Shown here: in pieces, positions 48,865-55,906 of the stretch
How the letters are laid out: each line of letters begins with the position of its first letter
Numbering within the stretch: the stretch's first letter is position 1
Origin: Anthropogastromicrobium sp052273485
GTDB taxonomy: Bacteria > Bacillota > Clostridia > Lachnospirales > Lachnospiraceae
Assembly (NCBI GenBank): GCA_052273485.1
Contig: DAVZID010000001.1
Span: 85,374 to 149,373 of the forward strand
Length of the DNA stretch: 64,000 bases
Direction: 5' to 3'
Notes under the pieces: model-generated
The model's input: only the letters and a program-made list of their open reading frames with translations
What the model was told of the DNA's origin: nothing
The model's database searches: none
Program-made: the position numbers and the translations under genes

Positions 48865-49797
48865 ATGGAAAAAACAAAAAAACAGGATCCGCAGATGAAT
48901 CAAAATCAAAATACAAATCTGCAGGAAAATCAGTTTGAAAAGGAGGCTATGAAGGTCTCGAGTGTCAGCATTGTTGTCAATATACTGCTTTCTCTTTTCA
49001 AACTGCTTGCCGGAGTGATCGCACATTCCGGAGCAATGGTCAGTGATGCAATTCACTCTGCATCCGATGTGTTTAGCACCATTGTTGTTATGGTCGGCAT
49101 TCACCTGTCAGGACAGAAATCGGACAAGGAACATCCATATGGTCATGAGCGAATGGAATGTGTTGCGGCAGTCGTTCTGGCAACCGTTCTTGCTGTAACT
49201 GGTCTTGGAATTGGCTGGTCTGCAATCCAGTCGATCGCAAAAGAGAGTACGGGTGTTGTTGTAGTTCCGGGTATGCTTGCACTCATTGCGGCAGCCATCT
49301 CGATTCTTACAAAAGAGGGCATGTACTGGTATACCAGATTTCATGCGAAGAAAATTGATTCAAGTGCACTTATGGCAGATGCGTGGCATCACCGTTCCGA
49401 TGCGCTGTCCTCTATTGGTGCATTGGTTGGTATCGCAGCTTCTAGAATGGGCTATCCGCTAATGGATCCACTCGCCAGCCTTGTAATTTGCGTCTTTATT
49501 GAAAAGGCAGCACTTGATATTTTCAAGGATGCGATCGACAAGATGGTCGATAAGGCATGTGACGATGAAACCGAGCAGGCAATTCGCGAATGTGCACAAA
49601 AACAGTCTGGTGTTGTTCGCATTGATATGCTTAAGACTCGAGTATTCGGCAACAAGATTTATGTTGACATCGAGATCGGAGCAGATGGAAATGAGACACT
49701 TCGCGAGGCACATGCAGTAGCGGAACGCGTCCATAATTGCATTGAAACCGAATTTCCAAAGGTAAAGCACATCATGGTGCATGTTAATCCAGCTTAA
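48865..49797 (+). CDS. Cation diffusion facilitator (Co/Ni/Zn efflux)
   Basis: A 310-residue metal-proton antiporter. A charged N-terminal tail of about 28 residues precedes six helices. The metal sites read M-V-S-D-A-I-H-S-A-S-D near 57-67 and M-A-D-A-W-H-H-R-S-D near 169-178, the H/D pairs in helices 2 and 5. HPYGHERME near 91 is the cytoplasmic loop signature. A C-terminal alpha/beta domain (about 225-310) forms the usual dimer with metal-sensing site. ATG 48865 follows AGGAGG. Control by a NiCo riboswitch implies export of cobalt and nickel, possibly other divalent ions. A terminator follows. Confidence 0.92.
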   Translation: MEKTKKQDPQMNQNQNTNLQENQFEKEAMKVSSVSIVVNILLSLFKLLAGVIAHSGAMVSDAIHSASDVFSTIVVMVGIHLSGQKSDKEHPYGHERMECVAAVVLATVLAVTGLGIGWSAIQSIAKESTGVVVVPGMLALIAAAISILTKEGMYWYTRFHAKKIDSSALMADAWHHRSDALSSIGALVGIAASRMGYPLMDPLASLVICVFIEKAALDIFKDAIDKMVDKACDDETEQAIRECAQKQSGVVRIDMLKTRVFGNKIYVDIEIGADGNETLREAHAVAERVHNCIETEFPKVKHIMVHVNPA

Positions 49798-49879
49798 AAA
49801 GAAAACGAAAAAATATAATAGTGATAGCAGTTATAAAAGTGATCGTAATCAAACATAGTAATTGCATAAAATAATAAGG

Positions 49880-49919
49880 AAAATCCCGTCAGCATGTAAA
49901 TGTATGGTGGGATTTTTTT
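49880..49919 (+). terminator. Terminator after the CDF gene
   Basis: AAATCCC pairs with GGGATTT, extended by a weak GTCA/TGGT region, then TTTTTT. Confidence 0.7.
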
Positions 49920-50011
49920 ATCATACCATAGACAAGAGAAATCAGATGAATTATACTGAAGAAAATGGGAGAAAAAATAGCGCACCTTGCGCGGAAAAGA
50001 GGTTTCATCAT

Positions 50012-50728
50012 ATGATTCGAGTAACGGTATGGAATGAATATTTGCATGAGAAGGAGGAGCCGGTACGACATATTTATCCGAATGGAATCCATGGCTGCAT
50101 TAAGGAATTTCTGAAGACGGATGAGTCGCTTAGCATTCGCACAGCAACCTTTGAGATGCCAGAGCATGGATTAACAGAGGAAGTGTTGTCTCAGACAGAT
50201 GTACTTATTTTCTGGAGCCATATGCGTCAGGAACAATTTTCAGATGAGGTTGCAGCGCGCGTGTGCAATCACGTTCGTCAAGGCATGGGACTCGTTGCAC
50301 TTCATTCCGCTCATTTTTCAAAGATTATGAAGGGACTGCTCGGAACAAGTATGACGCTTCGCTGGAAGCATGGACAGAGCGAGCGTGTCTTCTGTACGGC
50401 GCCGTATCATCCGATTGCAGAAGGCATTCCGGAGCGCTTCGATATTCCGAAGGAAGAGATGTATGGAGAATATTTTGATATTCCAAAGCCGGACGATGTG
50501 ATTTTTACCGGATGGTTTTCATGTGGGGAGGTCTTTCGAAGTGGCTGTACATTCCACAGTGGCTATGGAAAGATCTTTTATTTTCAGCCAGGTCACGAGG
50601 AGTATCCAGTCTATTACATACCAGAGGTTCAGAAGATTATTCGCAATGCCGTACACTGGTGTAAGCCAACTGTGCGAAAGACAAGCCCACTTGACTGCGC
50701 AGAGGTAAAGGAGGTAACACTTCCATGA
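50012..50728 (+). CDS. ThuA-like domain protein
   Basis: A 238-residue protein of the ThuA class-I glutamine-amidotransferase-like superfamily. It begins IRVTVWNEYLHEKEEPVRHIYP, the diagnostic N-terminus, followed by T-D-V-L-I-F-W-S-H-M near 67 and G-L-V-A-L-H-S-A-H-F near 95. Later come Y-G-E-Y-F-D-I-P near 150 and F-Y-F-Q-P-G-H-E near 190. ThuA proteins take part in trehalose and related disaccharide catabolism, but their chemistry is unclear. ATG 50012 is chosen because the family begins here and AGAGG lies upstream; the frame opens 50 codons earlier without support. It overlaps the isomerase gene in ATGA, so the two act together. Confidence 0.87.
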   Translation: MIRVTVWNEYLHEKEEPVRHIYPNGIHGCIKEFLKTDESLSIRTATFEMPEHGLTEEVLSQTDVLIFWSHMRQEQFSDEVAARVCNHVRQGMGLVALHSAHFSKIMKGLLGTSMTLRWKHGQSERVFCTAPYHPIAEGIPERFDIPKEEMYGEYFDIPKPDDVIFTGWFSCGEVFRSGCTFHSGYGKIFYFQPGHEEYPVYYIPEVQKIIRNAVHWCKPTVRKTSPLDCAEVKEVTLP

Positions 50729-51600
50729 GAATATCGGTTTTTTATGAGCATATCGAAAAAGCATGCGAGCAGACAAAAAAGCCGATTCGTGAGGTGCTTA
50801 GCTATGTGAAGGCATGCGGTATTGATGGCGTAGAGATGGACTATGATGAAATTGCCAACGATAAACTTGACCATGACAGTCCGAATATTTTAAATGATTT
50901 ACAGAGTGCAGGACTGGTAATTAGCAGCGTCTACTGTTTTTGCCATTTGGATATTGATCCACAGGAACAAAAATGCCTAAATGCCATTGATTTGGCAGCA
51001 AAAAACGGATGCAGCCGTGTCCTTCTTGTGCCGGGATTTTTCAATGAGACAGATGCCGCAGTGCTTGGCTCATGTGCACATGATTTGGAGCAGACGTCAG
51101 CATTTATGAAGTCCAATAAAGCTGTGCAAAATATCACCGAGGGACTTCGCAGGGCCGTTGCCTATGCAAATGAAAAACAGGTTATCGTAACGCTGGAGGA
51201 TTTTGATAGTATACTGTCTCCTTGTTCCAGAATGAATGAGTTAAAATGGTTTATGGAAAATGTACCGGGAATTGGCTGGACGCTGGATGCTGGAAATTTT
51301 GCATACAGCAGCGAGAATATTTTGGATGCATACAAGCTGCTTCACACGTATATGGCACATGTCCACTGCAAGGATAGAGGAATAGAAAATCCCACCTCAA
51401 ATGGAATCACAGGCGCGTATAATAAGGGACTTCGTCCAGTCAGTGCAGGAGATGGCTATATTCCGCTTGATACAATTCGTTTCTATTTAAAGAGAGACGG
51501 TTATGATGGATGGCTGGCAATTGAGCAGTTTGGACTGGAAAACCAATATGATGGAATTGCAAGGTCGGCAGCGTATTTACAATCATTGATTTCAAAATAA
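50725..51600 (+). CDS. Sugar phosphate isomerase/epimerase (xylose-isomerase-like TIM barrel)
   Basis: A 291-residue TIM-barrel enzyme of the AP_endonuc_2 fold. It begins M-R-I-S-V-F-Y-E-H and has G-I-D-G-V-E-M-D-Y near 33-41 and V-T-L-E-D-F-D near 155-161 with a likely metal glutamate. W-T-L-D-A-G-N-F near 188-195 has the metal aspartate, and H-V-H-C-K-D-R near 212 and A-I-E-Q-F-G near 267 complete the metal site. It is translationally coupled to the ThuA-like gene. That pairing is common in sugar catabolic loci, where the isomerase works on a keto-sugar intermediate. The exact substrate is unknown. Confidence 0.9.
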   Translation: MRISVFYEHIEKACEQTKKPIREVLSYVKACGIDGVEMDYDEIANDKLDHDSPNILNDLQSAGLVISSVYCFCHLDIDPQEQKCLNAIDLAAKNGCSRVLLVPGFFNETDAAVLGSCAHDLEQTSAFMKSNKAVQNITEGLRRAVAYANEKQVIVTLEDFDSILSPCSRMNELKWFMENVPGIGWTLDAGNFAYSSENILDAYKLLHTYMAHVHCKDRGIENPTSNGITGAYNKGLRPVSAGDGYIPLDTIRFYLKRDGYDGWLAIEQFGLENQYDGIARSAAYLQSLISK

Positions 51601-51609
51601 AATAAGTTT

Positions 51610-51642
51610 CGGCCTGCCAGATGGCGGGCCGTTTCGCGTTTT
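51610..51642 (+). terminator. Terminator after the isomerase gene
   Basis: CGGCC.GCCA pairs with TGGC.GGCCG around GA, followed by TTTCGCGTTTTG. The T-run is broken. Confidence 0.55.
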
Positions 51643-51698
51643 GTGCTTTGTATTTTCGTATGTGCCGCTTTTTTTAAGAGACTGCTTATTTCTTTGCT

Positions 51699-52709
51699 TT
51701 ATGTTGTAATATAGGTATCATATCCGGCAGCACGCAAGCGATATTCCATTCGAATCGCATTTTCTAGACGAGAAAAAGCACCGACCTGAACCTTGTACCA
51801 ATCGCCATCCATCAGAATAAAGGCAGGAAAGCCTTCCTCTGTGAGCTGTTCATTCAGCTCATAGGCATAATTGCGGTTTCGGAAAGCACCAACCTGTACG
51901 CGATAAAGCTTTGGCGGTCGTGTGTTATCGGAGAGTGGTGGGCGTCTCTGTTGGTTTTGCTGACCTTGCTGATTTTGTTGTCTTGGCGGTAGATTATCTG
52001 ACGGATTACTTTCAGATGGATAATTTGTGGTTGCTTGAAAGCTAGAAGCGTTATCAGAAACATCATCGATCGCAATATCATCAGAAGTATCATTAGAAGA
52101 AACATCAGAAGAAATATCAGAAGAATTGGATGAACTTGGAGAAATTGAAGAGAAAACAGGCCGTTCTGGCAGCTGCCCTTCATTTCGTAACGTCTCTAAG
52201 ATACCGTCTGCAATCGCAGCAGCGATCGTTTCAAATTCCTCGTCAAATTTTTGGTTGTCGGCTTTGTTGTCGATAAATCCAGTTTCAATCAAAACGGCAG
52301 GCATACGGGAGCGGCGAAGTACGGCAAGGCCAGGACGCTCAATCACGCCGAGATCGCGAAAGCCGAGTGCGACAAGCTCACGATTGATGTCACGCGCCAT
52401 CTGAGCGGCAACACCGCGATCCGCATAGACAAGTGTCTGAATGCCTGAAGCGCTTCCGGCATTTGGAGAGGCATTTCGGTGAAAAGAGATCAGATAGTCA
52501 GCACCGCTTTCATTTGCAATCATCGCCTTTCGGTAAGGGCTGTCATAGACATCGTCTGTTCGTGTATACAAAACATCGACACCCTGTCCGGCAAGCAGTT
52601 CTCCAACTGCGAGTGCCAGCCTCAGATTATCGTCCTTTTCCTGCCGTCCTTGGTAGACGGCTCCCGGGTCCATTCCACCGTGACCGGGATCAATAATAAC
52701 AGTTGGCAT
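51699..52709 (-). CDS. N-acetylmuramoyl-L-alanine amidase with SPOR domain (CwlC-like)
   Basis: A 336-residue peptidoglycan amidase that cuts the bond between muramic acid and the stem peptide. Residues 1-175 are an Amidase_3 domain: V-I-I-D-P-G-H-G-G (zinc His), E-K-D-D-N-L-R near 24 with the second zinc ligand, S-F-H-R-N-A near 76, and V-L-I-E-T-G-F near 139 with the catalytic Glu. A S/D/N and Q-rich linker (about 185-255) and a SPOR domain (about 265-336) follow. There is no signal peptide, as in Bacillus CwlC, which acts from the mother cell at the end of sporulation. A CATATGCTA box near 52735 could be a sporulation sigma -10, which is weak evidence. Confidence 0.87.
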   Translation of the reverse strand: MPTVIIDPGHGGMDPGAVYQGRQEKDDNLRLALAVGELLAGQGVDVLYTRTDDVYDSPYRKAMIANESGADYLISFHRNASPNAGSASGIQTLVYADRGVAAQMARDINRELVALGFRDLGVIERPGLAVLRRSRMPAVLIETGFIDNKADNQKFDEEFETIAAAIADGILETLRNEGQLPERPVFSSISPSSSNSSDISSDVSSNDTSDDIAIDDVSDNASSFQATTNYPSESNPSDNLPPRQQNQQGQQNQQRRPPLSDNTRPPKLYRVQVGAFRNRNYAYELNEQLTEEGFPAFILMDGDWYKVQVGAFSRLENAIRMEYRLRAAGYDTYITT

Positions 52710-52807
52710 GTAGATTCCTCGAAAAGTTTGCTCCCTATAGCATATGGTTTTTTCGATGGAAATGCTACAAAGAGAAGAGATAGCGAAAGGTGACTGGCAA
52801 CTTTAAT

Positions 52808-52836
52808 TTGCACATCCTCCGAACTTGTGCTAGGAT
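52808..52836 (+). promoter_or_regulatory. Promoter of the nudC gene
   Basis: TTGCAC at 52808-52813, a 17-base spacer and TAGGAT at 52831-52836. Confidence 0.6.
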
Positions 52837-52864
52837 ATAGGGAAGAACACAGGAGGAAACGAAC

Positions 52865-53788
52865 ATGATTCAGGATATTACACCACATCAGTACAATAAT
52901 CATTACACCGAATATCAGCCAGATAAAAAGGATTTTTGCATCTGCATCAAGGATGGAAAGGTCCTTTTATGCCGGGATGAGACAAAGAACGACAGCTGGT
53001 ACATACCGACCTTTGAGGAAATTGGACAGGCGCTTGATGGTGCCGTTTACTTATTTGCGATTGACAAAAAGCATTATTTTCTAAAGCAGATGACAGGGGA
53101 GGAGGACAGCGGCTTTCTTGAAGATGAGAGCAATATGATAGTGGGTCCGTCAGACCGCTTGCAGGCGCTTGAAAATACGAAAGGACTTACCGGAGCCTGG
53201 AAAAACAGACGTGACATGCGAGAAGTCATGCCACGCTTTATCGCCTTTGCTGGAATTACGGCGCTTCAGCTTGACGGCTGGTATCGAAACAATCGCTATT
53301 GTGGTCACTGTGGTGGCTCGTTAAAGAAAGATCACAAGGAGCGTATGCTGTACTGTGAGAAATGTGGCAGCCGCGTATATCCGCGAATCAACCCAGCAGT
53401 TATCATTGCTGTCACAAAGGGATCAAAGCTTCTTATGACAAAGTATGCCGGAAGAACCTACACTAGATATGCGCTCGTAGCAGGTTTTACTGAGATTGGA
53501 GAGACACTTGAGCAGACAGTAGCAAGAGAGGTGATGGAGGAGACTGGCATCCGCGTAAAGAATCTTCGCTATTATAAGAGCCAACCATGGTCCTTTACCG
53601 ATACGCTGCTGACGGGATTTTTCTGTGAGGCAGACGGGGAGCAGGAGATTCGTCTGGATAAAGAGGAACTTTCCGTTGCCGAGTGGATTGAGCGAGATAA
53701 AATTAATCAGGCTCAGGATTCTTACGATGACCTGAGCCTGACAAATGAAATGATCCGTTATTTTCGGGATCATGAAGAAGCATTTTAA
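52865..53788 (+). CDS. nudC: NAD-capped RNA/NADH pyrophosphatase NudC
   Basis: A 307-residue Nudix hydrolase. An N-terminal domain (1-130) precedes a zinc ribbon C-G-H-C-G-G..C-E-K-C-G (about 139-160). The Nudix box G-x5-E-x7-R-E-V-x-E-E-x-G-I lies at about 205-227. S-Q-P-W-S-F-T near 238 is the NudC-specific S-Q-P-W-P-F-P-x-S motif. NudC cuts NADH and removes NAD caps from RNA. ATG 52865 follows CAGGAGG. Its last four bases overlap the end of the convergent aroC gene, so read-through from either side would make antisense RNA. Confidence 0.9.
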   Translation: MIQDITPHQYNNHYTEYQPDKKDFCICIKDGKVLLCRDETKNDSWYIPTFEEIGQALDGAVYLFAIDKKHYFLKQMTGEEDSGFLEDESNMIVGPSDRLQALENTKGLTGAWKNRRDMREVMPRFIAFAGITALQLDGWYRNNRYCGHCGGSLKKDHKERMLYCEKCGSRVYPRINPAVIIAVTKGSKLLMTKYAGRTYTRYALVAGFTEIGETLEQTVAREVMEETGIRVKNLRYYKSQPWSFTDTLLTGFFCEADGEQEIRLDKEELSVAEWIERDKINQAQDSYDDLSLTNEMIRYFRDHEEAF

Positions 53789-54885
53789 TCCTTTTTATAG
53801 AAGCGAAGCACACCGTCCATGCGTGACGTCATATTTAACAACAGACTGTCTGCAATTGTCAGCGCACACATTGCCTCGACAACAACAACCGCGCGTGGAA
53901 CGATCAGTGGATCATGGCGACCTTTGATTGTAAGTTCCATCGGTTCGAGATCGCGTGAGATCGTCTGCTGTGGACGAAAGATTGAAGGTGTCGGCTTTAC
54001 TGCCGCACGGACAAGAATGGTATCGCCGTCACTGATGCCGCCGAGAATGCCGCCTGCATGGTTGGTTTTCTTAGCGGCTTTTCCGTCCTCATTTATATAG
54101 AAGGAATCATTATTTTCCGAGCCAACTGCATGAGCTGCTGCAAAGCCGTCACCGATCTCAATGCCCTTGACAGCACCGATCGAAACAAGTGCCTTGGAAA
54201 GATTCGCATCGAGCTTTTCAAAAACCGGATCACCTAGTCCTGCCGGAACACCCATGATGCGGCATTCAATCACACCGCCGGAGGACTCTTTTTCTTCCAT
54301 CATTCGGTCCACATATTCCTGTGCTTTTGCGGCAGCGTCTGCATCTGGCAGATGGAATGGATTGTTGTCGATTTCTTCCGGGCAAAAGCGTTCTGCTTCG
54401 ACTGGTCCGATAGACGACGCGTAAGCAGTAATGGAAATGCCAAGCTGCTCTAACAGCTTCATGGCAACAGCGCCGCCAGCCACGCGGCCGATGGTCTCAC
54501 GGCCGGATGAGCGCCCGCCGCCGCGGTAATCGCGAAAACCATATTTTTGATCAAACGTGTAATCTGCATGACCAGGACGATAGCTCTTTGCAATCTCGGA
54601 GTAATCCTTAGAGCGCTGTGTCTCATTGATGACCTCCATCGCGATCGGGGTTCCTGTTGTGCGTCCCTCAAACACGCCGGAGAGGATGTGAACACGGTCT
54701 GCCTCATTTCGCGGTGTGGAGTAGCGAGATTGCCCTGGACGTCTGCGGTTTAACTGCATCTGAATATCTTCTTCTGAAAGAGAAAGCCCTGCCGGGCAGC
54801 CGTCAACGACAACGCCGATCGACGGACCGTGGGACTCGCCCCATGTGGTAATACGAAAAATAGTGCCAAAGGATGAACCTGCCAT
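53785..54885 (-). CDS. aroC: Chorismate synthase
   Basis: A 366-residue enzyme that turns EPSP into chorismate using reduced FMN, the last common step to aromatic amino acids. It starts with S-S-F-G-T-I-F-R-I-T-T-W-G-E-S-H-G near 4-20, the family signature, followed by R-R-R-P-G-Q-S near 48 and a G-G-G-R-S-S-G-R-E-T motif near 123. R-H-D-P near 324 is the third signature. The length is standard. GAAAGGCAGG precedes the ATG. It is the third gene of an apparent arsR-DUF4250-aroC operon, although metal control of aroC would be unexpected. No other shikimate genes are in the window. Confidence 0.94.
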   Translation of the reverse strand: MAGSSFGTIFRITTWGESHGPSIGVVVDGCPAGLSLSEEDIQMQLNRRRPGQSRYSTPRNEADRVHILSGVFEGRTTGTPIAMEVINETQRSKDYSEIAKSYRPGHADYTFDQKYGFRDYRGGGRSSGRETIGRVAGGAVAMKLLEQLGISITAYASSIGPVEAERFCPEEIDNNPFHLPDADAAAKAQEYVDRMMEEKESSGGVIECRIMGVPAGLGDPVFEKLDANLSKALVSIGAVKGIEIGDGFAAAHAVGSENNDSFYINEDGKAAKKTNHAGGILGGISDGDTILVRAAVKPTPSIFRPQQTISRDLEPMELTIKGRHDPLIVPRAVVVVEAMCALTIADSLLLNMTSRMDGVLRFYKKD

Positions 54886-54940
54886 AAAAACCTGCCTTTC
54901 TGTACAAAAAATCAGTTTCGTTTATATGAAATGTACGAAC

Positions 54941-55120
54941 TTATACGAACTGATTGGATGTCTCATCGTATGAATAGTCGATCTGAGAAAGGGTGTCACA
55001 GATTGACTGCTTATCAGCGCCCAGACTGCTGCACAGCTCATCTAAAGTTGGATAAAAATCACGAAGCTGTGTATTGATATAGCTTAAAAGAATCACTGGA
55101 TCCTTCGGTAAAGTGCTCAT
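54941..55120 (-). CDS. DUF4250 domain protein
   Basis: A 59-residue protein that starts at ATG 55120 after AGGAGG. It reads S-T-L-P-K-D-P-V-I-L-L-S-Y-I-N near the start, then L-R-D-F-Y-P-T-L-D-E-L-C, and ends I-D-Y-S-Y-D-E-T-S-N-Q-F-V. This is the full DUF4250 pattern (P-K-D-P-x-x-L-L-S..N..L-R-D-x-Y..L-D-x-L-C..D-Y-x-Y-D). The family is small, cytoplasmic, common in Clostridia and of unknown function. The gene lies 33 bases after arsR and 55 before aroC in the same direction. Confidence 0.85.
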   Translation of the reverse strand: MSTLPKDPVILLSYINTQLRDFYPTLDELCSSLGADKQSICDTLSQIDYSYDETSNQFV

Positions 55121-55153
55121 AAAAGCCTCCTAAAAATAAATCATGTATTCATG

Positions 55154-55642
55154 TCAATGATCATGGGTATGCTCAATTGAGGTGTCTGTACAGCCACAAG
55201 GGCATGTTTCCTGTGTGACAGCGTTTGTATGTGAATCACCATACGTATCACATACATGCGAATGGGAAATGCCGTGGCTGTCAAACTCGCCCGGGCAGCT
55301 CGTGTGCAAGTAACTGTCGACAAAATGGTGCAAGAGTGCCGCCTGAGTAGTATTGGCAATGTGGTAATGAACTTCCTTGCCGTGGCGGCTTCCGGTAATC
55401 AGCCCTGCATCTTTTAAGCAGCGCAGATGATGGGAGACAGCCGGTGCGCTCATGCCGATGGCAGCTGAGATATTTAAAACGCATTCCTCACTGTGGCAGA
55501 GGAGCCAAAAAATCTGAAGACGTGTGCCATCGCACAGCTGCTTGAAAGCGCTGGCCATATCCGCACAGGTGTCTTTGGAGGGCATCGCCTCAAGGACATT
55601 ATGGATATCCCCGTGATTGTGAGGGAGAATTGGAGTTGTCAT
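55154..55642 (-). CDS. ArsR/SmtB family metal-responsive repressor with His/Cys tail
   Basis: A 162-residue winged-helix regulator. Residues about 28-110 are the ArsR fold. The segment C-D-G-T-R-L-Q-I-F-W-L-L sits near 37, E-E-C-V-L-N-I near 52 resembles the metal-sensing box (E-L-C-V-C-D-L), and M-S-A-P-A-V-S-H-H-L-R-C-L near 63-75 is the recognition helix. An added C-terminal tail of about 45 residues has H-S-H-V-C, C-P-C-G-C and H-T-H-D-H, a dense metal-binding patch; H-N-H sits at the N-terminus. It probably senses zinc, cadmium or nickel. The operon target may be elsewhere, for instance an exporter. Its leader is long and structured. Confidence 0.87.
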   Translation of the reverse strand: MTTPILPHNHGDIHNVLEAMPSKDTCADMASAFKQLCDGTRLQIFWLLCHSEECVLNISAAIGMSAPAVSHHLRCLKDAGLITGSRHGKEVHYHIANTTQAALLHHFVDSYLHTSCPGEFDSHGISHSHVCDTYGDSHTNAVTQETCPCGCTDTSIEHTHDH

Positions 55643-55649
55643 ATAAAAA

Positions 55650-55740
55650 TACCATGCCTTTCCGTAGCCTGACGGGTGGTTCGCAGGCCTCTATTTGGCA
55701 AGATTGGTTGCCTAAAAGCAAGAATCATACAGCCATGCCA
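55650..55740 (-). promoter_or_regulatory. Structured leader of arsR with the 17-base leader box, copy 2
   Basis: On the minus strand, GGCAACC..TTGCC and GCCTG..CAGGC hairpins precede TACGGAAAGGCATGGTA (55666-55650), which ends seven bases before the ATG. The box and its spacing are identical to those before the gene at 13820. No known riboswitch class fits that I can recall. Confidence 0.55.
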
Positions 55741-55743
55741 TCT

Positions 55744-55772
55744 ATTTTACTATAGGAAAAATAAAAATACAA
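55744..55772 (-). promoter_or_regulatory. Promoter of arsR
   Basis: On the minus strand TTGTAT (55772-55767), a 17-base spacer and TAAAAT (55749-55744). It leaves a leader of about 95 bases. Confidence 0.6.
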
Positions 55773-55792
55773 GAATTTTTAGGATTTTCCAC

Positions 55793-55820
55793 TTTACTAA
55801 TTGCCAGATTATGTTATAAT
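55793..55820 (+). promoter_or_regulatory. Promoter of ppdK
   Basis: TTTACT at 55793-55798, a 16-base spacer and a perfect TATAAT at 55815-55820. Confidence 0.65.
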
Positions 55821-55906
55821 ATTAACAGAGTGTCTGTGAGAACAGTAAAATGCTGTTTGGGCACAAAAGAAAACCGGGAGCAATCCCTTATTTTAGGAGG
55901 TTTATA

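Noticed and set aside
55650..55740. arsR leader as a known riboswitch (NiCo, fluoride, preQ1)
   Set aside because: The conserved core bases of these classes are not present; it is reported only as a structured leader.
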